Source: Candidatus Stercoripulliclostridium pullicola (lineage in GTDB: Bacteria > Bacillota > Clostridia > Christensenellales > DTU072). Taken from it: a stretch of DNA of 10,026 nt. The position numbers and the translations under genes are program-made. Shown here one piece after another: positions 4,836-10,026 of the stretch (positions are counted from its first letter, which is position 1; each line of letters opens with the position of its first letter). The DNA lies in contig JADINF010000135.1 of the NCBI GenBank assembly GCA_017694145.1, positions 1-10,026 of the forward strand. The letters are read 5' to 3'. The notes below the pieces were generated by a model. It was not told where the DNA came from. It was given only the letters and a program-made list of their open reading frames with translations, and did not search any database.

Positions 4836-7800
4836 ATGACTAAATTTTCATCGGGTACTGCTTGCAAACTGGGCTTATTGTCGGTCCTCGCTCTTCTGAT
4901 CCTCGCTCTGGCGTTGGTCGTTCCCGTAGCGGAAGCTTCCGCAGTCGACGTCCCCGCGGCTTACGCGGTAGACGCGGACAACGGCACTTCGCTTGCCGAC
5001 GGTTACGGCGCTCAATTCGGCGTCAACGCGCTGAGGACCACTTCGGAAGATTTCTACGTCGAAGCCGGTACCGTCAGCTTCAACGCCGGCAGGATAGAGT
5101 TCGGTTCGGGAGCGGACAATACCGTTTCTTCCAAAGTCAAACTCAGTATCGGTCCGTCCGTAAACGAAGCCGTCGAGGGTAACTATTACAGCAATCTTTC
5201 CTCCAACGCTTCGGTGGCATACGCGATCAACAACCCCGACATCGACGTCAACGCGACTTTCAATATCACTCTTCAGAGTCAGTCGCAATTCAGCGGCGTT
5301 TATACCGGAGAAATAAAAATAAAATTCGGCAACCTCGAAGAAAGCGCAGCGATATCGGCTGCAAGCACTTCGGGCAGTTATACGGGCAATATCCAGGTGA
5401 CGTTGTCTATCCCCGCGGGCGCGGCAAGCGCGACGGAGGCTTCGCGTTTCGAGCTTTCCGTCACTATGCAGAGCCCTTCCGCGGAGAATAAATTTTATAT
5501 TTCCGCGGCAAATCTCACGCTTTCGTCGCAGGTCAAAACGCTTTCTCTCGATCAGACCGGAGCGGGCGTAGGCATAACGGTCAGCGGTAAAAACCGCACC
5601 ACCGTAAGCATTCCCAACATTAACACCGGTACGGGTCCGCAGGAACTTGCCGCGCTTTACGTCAAAGAAGGCGACGTCGTGACCATCACCGCTTCGCTTC
5701 TTTCCGAGAACGACGAGGGAATTCAGACGACACACGCTTTCGATTATTCTTTCGCCGCGGCAATGAAGCGGATAGGTCAGTCCTGCCTTGAATGGTATAC
5801 TTTCGTCAACGGCAACTACACTTCGTCCACCACTTACCTCAAGAGGATAACGGAGCAAGCCGCCGTGTACATGCCGGCGAGCTCTTCCAACGTCAACGAG
5901 CGCAACGTTTATTTCGGCTACACCGCTTCTTTCGTCGTCGGTTCCGGAGTAAGCAACGCGCGCACATTGAATATTGTACCGCGTATTCCTTCGGGAATAT
6001 CTGCTACCGGCGCGTATTTGTACCAGAATTCGCCCGAAAGCACCTCTAACTATATCACGCTCAACGTGGATAATTCCGCTCCCGCGGCGCCCACTCTCGC
6101 CCAGTCGAGCGCGTTCGCTTCCGCTATGGCGAGGAACGCCTGGTACACCACTTCTTCGCAGATAAGGCTCACGTACGAGAATACCACCGCCGCTTCCAAC
6201 GTCGGTTCGTCCGAGTCCGTATACGCATTTATACTCGATAACGGCGTGGACAATTCCTCTCTGACGGGCGGCTTCTCCGGTTACGATTTCACGCCTTCGC
6301 TCAATAACTATCCCACCGATCGCAACATCACTTATTCGGTAGGGGGCGTTACGAAGACCGCGGCAAGACAACAACTCGGCGTCTACGATTCGAGTACGGG
6401 CAATACCGGCAAGAACGCGCTTACTTTCAGCGATCCGGGCGAGTACTGCCTAGTGTTGTACGCAGTTGACGCGGCGGGCAACGTTTCCGAACGTACGGTG
6501 TATTATTCCGCCAAAGTCGACTGGACCACGCGCTCCGTCGGCGCTTATTTCACTCATGCCGGTGCGACTTACGTGCCCGGTACGGGCAGTTTCGGCACTT
6601 ATGCTTCCGTGTACGTACTGGATTCGACTTTACACGACGCCGACGGCAACTGTTTAGCCGATCCCAACGTGACTTCCGGCTCCGGAGTGAGCGACGCCAA
6701 CAGATACCTCATCAACGTGTCGCGCGATACTTACGTGACCATCCGCGTCGTAATGAACGAGATACAGGCGGATAACTACAGCCTCGTGCGCTATTCGATA
6801 GGCAACAGCATTTCCGTGCAGAATCCGTCGTATACGGTTATCGAGAGGAATTACAGAGTTTACGACATAACCTTCCGTATGGACGACGCTATATGGGATC
6901 TGAACGGCGACACCCAAAGACCCGTCACGGTCTACTTCAACCGCAGAATGGCGATCGAATTGCTGGAGAACGACTTTACTTTCGCCACTTCGTGGGGAGA
7001 GCCCGTTTCGGTGACCCTCGACAACGACAGCTTCAAAGTGTATTTCCCCAACGACCCCGGCGCGTCGATAGGGGTGAAACCCAACATCACCGTTCAATAC
7101 TATAAGCAACTGACTTATTACTATTACACGTATTACGAAGTCGTGGACGGCGTGAACAGGGTCACTACCGGCGGATATATCGAAGTGGAAGGCATGCGTT
7201 ACGATTTCGCGGACGACGAATCTTTGCTTCCGTATATCCAGGGCGAAGTGCCTTTCGTGACCGGAGATCACGTATATCAGGCGGTAAGCTATACCTCGTC
7301 CATATACGATTCCACCCAGCAGTTAGCGTGCTATACGATAACGGGCTACGATACCGGCGCCGTGCGCGATACCGGATTCAAAGACGCGGGCGATTATTAC
7401 TTCTACGCGCAGATCGATACCGCGGACAGCACCGACTATTACGGCGAATTGTTCTCTACCTTCACCGTCAAGAAAGCTTCGCCCGGAGTGACGGGAGCTT
7501 ACGCGGACAACGAGCTTACGTACGGCGACAGCCTCGACGAACTCAATATTTACAGCAAAAATACCGACGGCAGTATTATTGACGGCGCTCAGAATATTTA
7601 CGGCAGGGTATTCTATCAGTCCGCCGCGGGCGTATGGGGCGAGTACAGCATAACTTCTCCCGTGCCCGGCACCGCCGATTACGTCATGCACGACGTTATC
7701 CGGAATTATATCATCACGGTAACTTTCACGCCGCTCGACGTGTCCGAATTCACCGACGATCAGATAACGGCTTACTACGATACTTTCTTCTATCAGTTCG

Positions 7801-10026
7801 TGGACGAAGTGCGCGACGAGCTCGGCGCGCTCACCGGTTATACCCTTAAAGAAGGTACGTTTACCGCACAGAATTTCGCGTCGCAGACGATAGAAATATC
7901 GATCAATATCAATCACGCGCTCGCTTACGTCGAAGCGGACGGCGATTCGCTTAGCTACGAGTACGACGGCCACGAAAAGACGGTAGTACCTTCGGTGTAC
8001 GTTCTCGAAGGTAACGACAGAGTTTATATCGACGACGTCGCGGTTACCGTCGAATACAAAGACTTCAACGCCGCCGACTCCGCTTATACTTTTACGGCTC
8101 CTACCACCGCCGGTATCTATGCCGTTCGTCTTACCATAGACAGCGACAAATGCAATTACAACGGCGACGTCGAGATAGTCACTCTCACGATAAACCAAAG
8201 GACTCTGGAAGTATTCGTGTCGGATAACGTCGAGGAACACACCCGCCTCGATCAGCCCGATACGCTCGAAGGATATACTTACAGCGACATACTTACTTAT
8301 ACTTACGGTTACGTATCCACCGCCGATTATTACGCAGGATACTCTGACGGCGGCTCCTTCGTCAACGTGGACAGCCTGTTGTACGTATTCAGCTTCCGTC
8401 AGATATACGCTTACGACGCCGACGGCAACACTTATAATATAAGCGCAAACACGCAGTGGGGCGAAGAAGTGTCCGTCATACCGTCGGCGCAACATCATGC
8501 CGGCGTATATATGATGCGCGTGCGAGTCGATAACGTCAATAACGGAGGCTCGATATACGTCCTGATGCGCGTTCAGCAGGCGGCGGTGGGAAGCAGTAAC
8601 CTTGACGTGAGGATGCCGTCGGTATATACGCCTTACGACGCATATATAGTGAACGGCGATTATATGGGGCAGATAGGCAATATGGAATTCGGCGAAACTC
8701 TCGCCGAAGCTTCCGCGTCTATCATAGCGGATAACGGTAACGCAAGATATACGTATTCCGGCTATTCCGTGGCGACGATGATCTCGGGAAGATTCCTTTT
8801 CGAGAGCGAAAGCGCATACGAACTGCGTAACGGCGTCATTCTCCCGTCGAACGGCAACGGAGATAAAGTGCTCGACGTCCTCTACGACTCGAACGGCAAT
8901 TTCATTCCCCATTCCGTCAGACTGCTTTGGCAGGCGGGCGAATACGACGATAACGGAGAGTTCGTCCCCAATACCGATTTCGCGGGATACTACGACGTCG
9001 TGAATATTTACGTCGTCCGCGCGACTCCCGATTTCAGCGGAGTAAGACTCACCGACATTACTTACGGCGATGCGCTTTCGGCGGCGGCTTTCGAAGGCGA
9101 AGTCGTTTCGCACGGCTTTGTATTCGGAGAAGGCGATTATACCCTCGTTATCCCGCAAAGCGATCTCGGCGACGTGCCGGAGGGCGGCGCGAGAACCGTC
9201 TATTGCGAATTCACGCCTTCCGAAGCGCTCATATCGAGATATCTTGCGCTAGACGATATCGCCATTCCGCTTACAGTCAATAAGCGCGAAGTAGTCATCG
9301 ATTTTGCGGAAAGGACGGATATTACCGCCGACGACTGCGACGGCGAAGACCATAACGCTGTGGTCACGCGCGTTTACGGCACTCAATACGTCGCGCCCGC
9401 CACTCGCATAATGGTCGGAGATCAAATCGTTTCCGCCAATCTGCAATATGCGTATTACCGCGAAGCCACCGCATTCGATCCCGCGGATACAGTAGTAGTC
9501 ATCGACGGCGCGGGTTACGTGCGTATCGACATGAACGCTTCCGTCGAAACCGGTAAATATTACGTTTACGCGGAAGTGCTTTCCACCAACGTCAATTACG
9601 TCGGATATATATTCGACACCTACTTCGTAGTCAAGGCAACGCTTGCTTACAGCGGCGGCGTATTGCCCTCTAAATCCGTAAGTTACGGCGAAAGTATTTC
9701 CACGGTGGATTTCGGTAACGTCAGCCTTACCGCGGGAAGCGAGATATATTACGGCAGTTTCGAGCTTGTAGTACCCGACGGAGAGGGCGGTTACCTCACG
9801 GAAGCGTATCTTCCCGTAAGTACGGATACCGAGAATAACACGGTGATCCGTTTCATTCCCTCCGGGAGCGACGAGGTCATAGCCAAATACAATAAGAATT
9901 ATCATCCTTATTCTTCCGGCTATTTCCTCCGCGTGAATAAGAAGGACATTTCCGACGCGATAGAGGTAAGCGATCTCGTACACGTCTACGACGGATTGAT
10001 CGAGAATAAAACTATTTCCGCGTCGG
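4836..10026 (+). CDS. Giant secreted multi-domain surface protein with Ig-like and MBG/YDG-like modules (3' end outside window)
   Basis: The frame from ATG 4836 stays open to the last base: 1,730 codons and no stop, so the protein is larger still. Residues 1-36 form a signal peptide: lysines at 3 and 11, a Leu/Ala/Val core at about 12-29, and an Ala-Ser-Ala cleavage motif at 34-36 (a second possible site is Ala-Tyr-Ala at 42-44). Residues about 45-400 are beta-rich, Ser/Thr/Asn-rich and unassigned. Residues about 410-560 look like a bacterial Ig-like module, from DNSAPAAPTL to AVDAAGNVS (543-551). Residues 570-875 are unassigned and Tyr-rich (QYYKQLTYYYYTYYE, 754-768). From residue 879 a tandem array of MBG/YDG-like modules runs off the window. 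There is no catalytic motif. The expected role is an adhesin or structural stalk on the cell surface; the anchor would lie beyond the window. Promoter, palindrome and ribosome binding site are all upstream, so it heads its own transcript. The long minus-strand frames over it are codon-aligned shadows. Confidence 0.93.
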   Translation, partial: MTKFSSGTACKLGLLSVLALLILALALVVPVAEASAVDVPAAYAVDADNGTSLADGYGAQFGVNALRTTSEDFYVEAGTVSFNAGRIEFGSGADNTVSSKVKLSIGPSVNEAVEGNYYSNLSSNASVAYAINNPDIDVNATFNITLQSQSQFSGVYTGEIKIKFGNLEESAAISAASTSGSYTGNIQVTLSIPAGAASATEASRFELSVTMQSPSAENKFYISAANLTLSSQVKTLSLDQTGAGVGITVSGKNRTTVSIPNINTGTGPQELAALYVKEGDVVTITASLLSENDEGIQTTHAFDYSFAAAMKRIGQSCLEWYTFVNGNYTSSTTYLKRITEQAAVYMPASSSNVNERNVYFGYTASFVVGSGVSNARTLNIVPRIPSGISATGAYLYQNSPESTSNYITLNVDNSAPAAPTLAQSSAFASAMARNAWYTTSSQIRLTYENTTAASNVGSSESVYAFILDNGVDNSSLTGGFSGYDFTPSLNNYPTDRNITYSVGGVTKTAARQQLGVYDSSTGNTGKNALTFSDPGEYCLVLYAVDAAGNVSERTVYYSAKVDWTTRSVGAYFTHAGATYVPGTGSFGTYASVYVLDSTLHDADGNCLADPNVTSGSGVSDANRYLINVSRDTYVTIRVVMNEIQADNYSLVRYSIGNSISVQNPSYTVIERNYRVYDITFRMDDAIWDLNGDTQRPVTVYFNRRMAIELLENDFTFATSWGEPVSVTLDNDSFKVYFPNDPGASIGVKPNITVQYYKQLTYYYYTYYEVVDGVNRVTTGGYIEVEGMRYDFADDESLLPYIQGEVPFVTGDHVYQAVSYTSSIYDSTQQLACYTITGYDTGAVRDTGFKDAGDYYFYAQIDTADSTDYYGELFSTFTVKKASPGVTGAYADNELTYGDSLDELNIYSKNTDGSIIDGAQNIYGRVFYQSAAGVWGEYSITSPVPGTADYVMHDVIRNYIITVTFTPLDVSEFTDDQITAYYDTFFYQFVDEVRDELGALTGYTLKEGTFTAQNFASQTIEISININHALAYVEADGDSLSYEYDGHEKTVVPSVYVLEGNDRVYIDDVAVTVEYKDFNAADSAYTFTAPTTAGIYAVRLTIDSDKCNYNGDVEIVTLTINQRTLEVFVSDNVEEHTRLDQPDTLEGYTYSDILTYTYGYVSTADYYAGYSDGGSFVNVDSLLYVFSFRQIYAYDADGNTYNISANTQWGEEVSVIPSAQHHAGVYMMRVRVDNVNNGGSIYVLMRVQQAAVGSSNLDVRMPSVYTPYDAYIVNGDYMGQIGNMEFGETLAEASASIIADNGNARYTYSGYSVATMISGRFLFESESAYELRNGVILPSNGNGDKVLDVLYDSNGNFIPHSVRLLWQAGEYDDNGEFVPNTDFAGYYDVVNIYVVRATPDFSGVRLTDITYGDALSAAAFEGEVVSHGFVFGEGDYTLVIPQSDLGDVPEGGARTVYCEFTPSEALISRYLALDDIAIPLTVNKREVVIDFAERTDITADDCDGEDHNAVVTRVYGTQYVAPATRIMVGDQIVSANLQYAYYREATAFDPADTVVVIDGAGYVRIDMNASVETGKYYVYAEVLSTNVNYVGYIFDTYFVVKATLAYSGGVLPSKSVSYGESISTVDFGNVSLTAGSEIYYGSFELVVPDGEGGYLTEAYLPVSTDTENNTVIRFIPSGSDEVIAKYNKNYHPYSSGYFLRVNKKDISDAIEVSDLVHVYDGLIENKTISAS
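7467..10026 (+). repeat. Tandem array of diverged MBG/YDG-like beta modules inside the giant protein
   Basis: Module borders are marked by a recurring linker strand of the type V-x-[KRQ]-[KRA]: VKKASP (878-), INQRTL (1119-), VQQAAV (1246-), VRATPD (1394-), VNKREV (1481-), VKATLA (1599-) and VNKKDI (1700-). Two alternating motifs follow the linkers. One is Y/F-G-[DE]-[ST/A]-[LI]: TYGDSL (895-), EFGETL (1284-), TYGDAL (1409-) and SYGESI (1616-). The other is YDG or a relative: YEYDGHEKT (1041-), VYGTQY (1513-) and VYDGLIENKT (1717-). Several YGD-type units end in an F-T/I-P strand (VTFTPLD, CEFTPSE, RFIPSG). This is the layout of MBG and YDG repeat domains in long bacterial surface proteins. 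Intervals between linkers are 87-241 residues, the longest holding two modules. The copies are highly diverged at DNA level. Confidence 0.7.

Noticed and set aside
4836..4866. Lipoprotein reading of the giant protein through Cys10.
   Set aside because: The cysteine lies before the hydrophobic core and the preceding residues (GTA) do not form a lipobox; an ordinary signal peptide with Ala-Ser-Ala cleavage fits better.
4875..9983. Four long minus-strand open frames (4875-6374, 6654-7271, 7323-9158, 9249-9983).
   Set aside because: They are codon-aligned with the giant gene on the plus strand. Antisense stops need TTA, CTA or TCA sense codons; I find only about seven in 1,730 codons (for example 4875, 6450, 6630, 6654, 7323, 9249), and the frames end exactly at these. 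No start signals or recognisable domains.

Overview
This is about 10 kb of a bacterial chromosome. It looks like a low-GC-lineage Gram-positive (Bacillota, Clostridia-like) organism with moderate GC content. The evidence is strong AAGGAGG/GGAGG ribosome binding sites, SigA-type promoters with 17-bp spacers, a groESL operon behind a CIRCE/HrcA-type operator, a ComEB-type dCMP deaminase, and very large secreted proteins without outer-membrane features. A gut-associated Christensenellales-like lineage would fit the mix of BspA-type LRR and MBG/YDG-type surface proteins, but that is a guess; nothing here fixes the genus.

Layout, left to right. (1) Bases 1-933 hold the 3' end of a plus-strand BspA-like leucine-rich-repeat surface protein that begins before the window. 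It converges on groEL, and one perfect 10-bp hairpin (1007-1030) with A- and T-tracts on its two sides can terminate both. (2) groES-groEL run on the minus strand (2992 to 1061). They are driven by an extended -10 promoter with a CIRCE-like inverted repeat that carries a symmetric base change. (3) Divergent from groES is comEB (dCMP deaminase, 3187-3642), with its own promoter and terminator. (4) A 273-residue single-pass membrane protein with a SPOR-like extracytoplasmic domain follows (3828-4649). Its start lies inside two nested long-range inverted repeats and has no obvious Shine-Dalgarno sequence. (5) After a TTGACA promoter that overlaps an 11-bp palindrome comes the largest gene of the window. 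It is an open reading frame from ATG 4836 to the last base (1,730 codons without a stop), encoding a secreted, beta-strand-rich, multi-domain surface protein. It has a signal peptide, an Ig-like module and a C-terminal tandem array of MBG/YDG-like modules.

Functionally the window mixes housekeeping genes (protein folding, dUMP supply) with cell-envelope genes. The genes form separate transcription units rather than one pathway. I found no mobile element, CRISPR array, tRNA or rRNA. The most noteworthy points are the giant surface protein, the variant CIRCE, the palindrome sitting on the giant gene's probable transcription start, and the structured leader of the SPOR-like gene.
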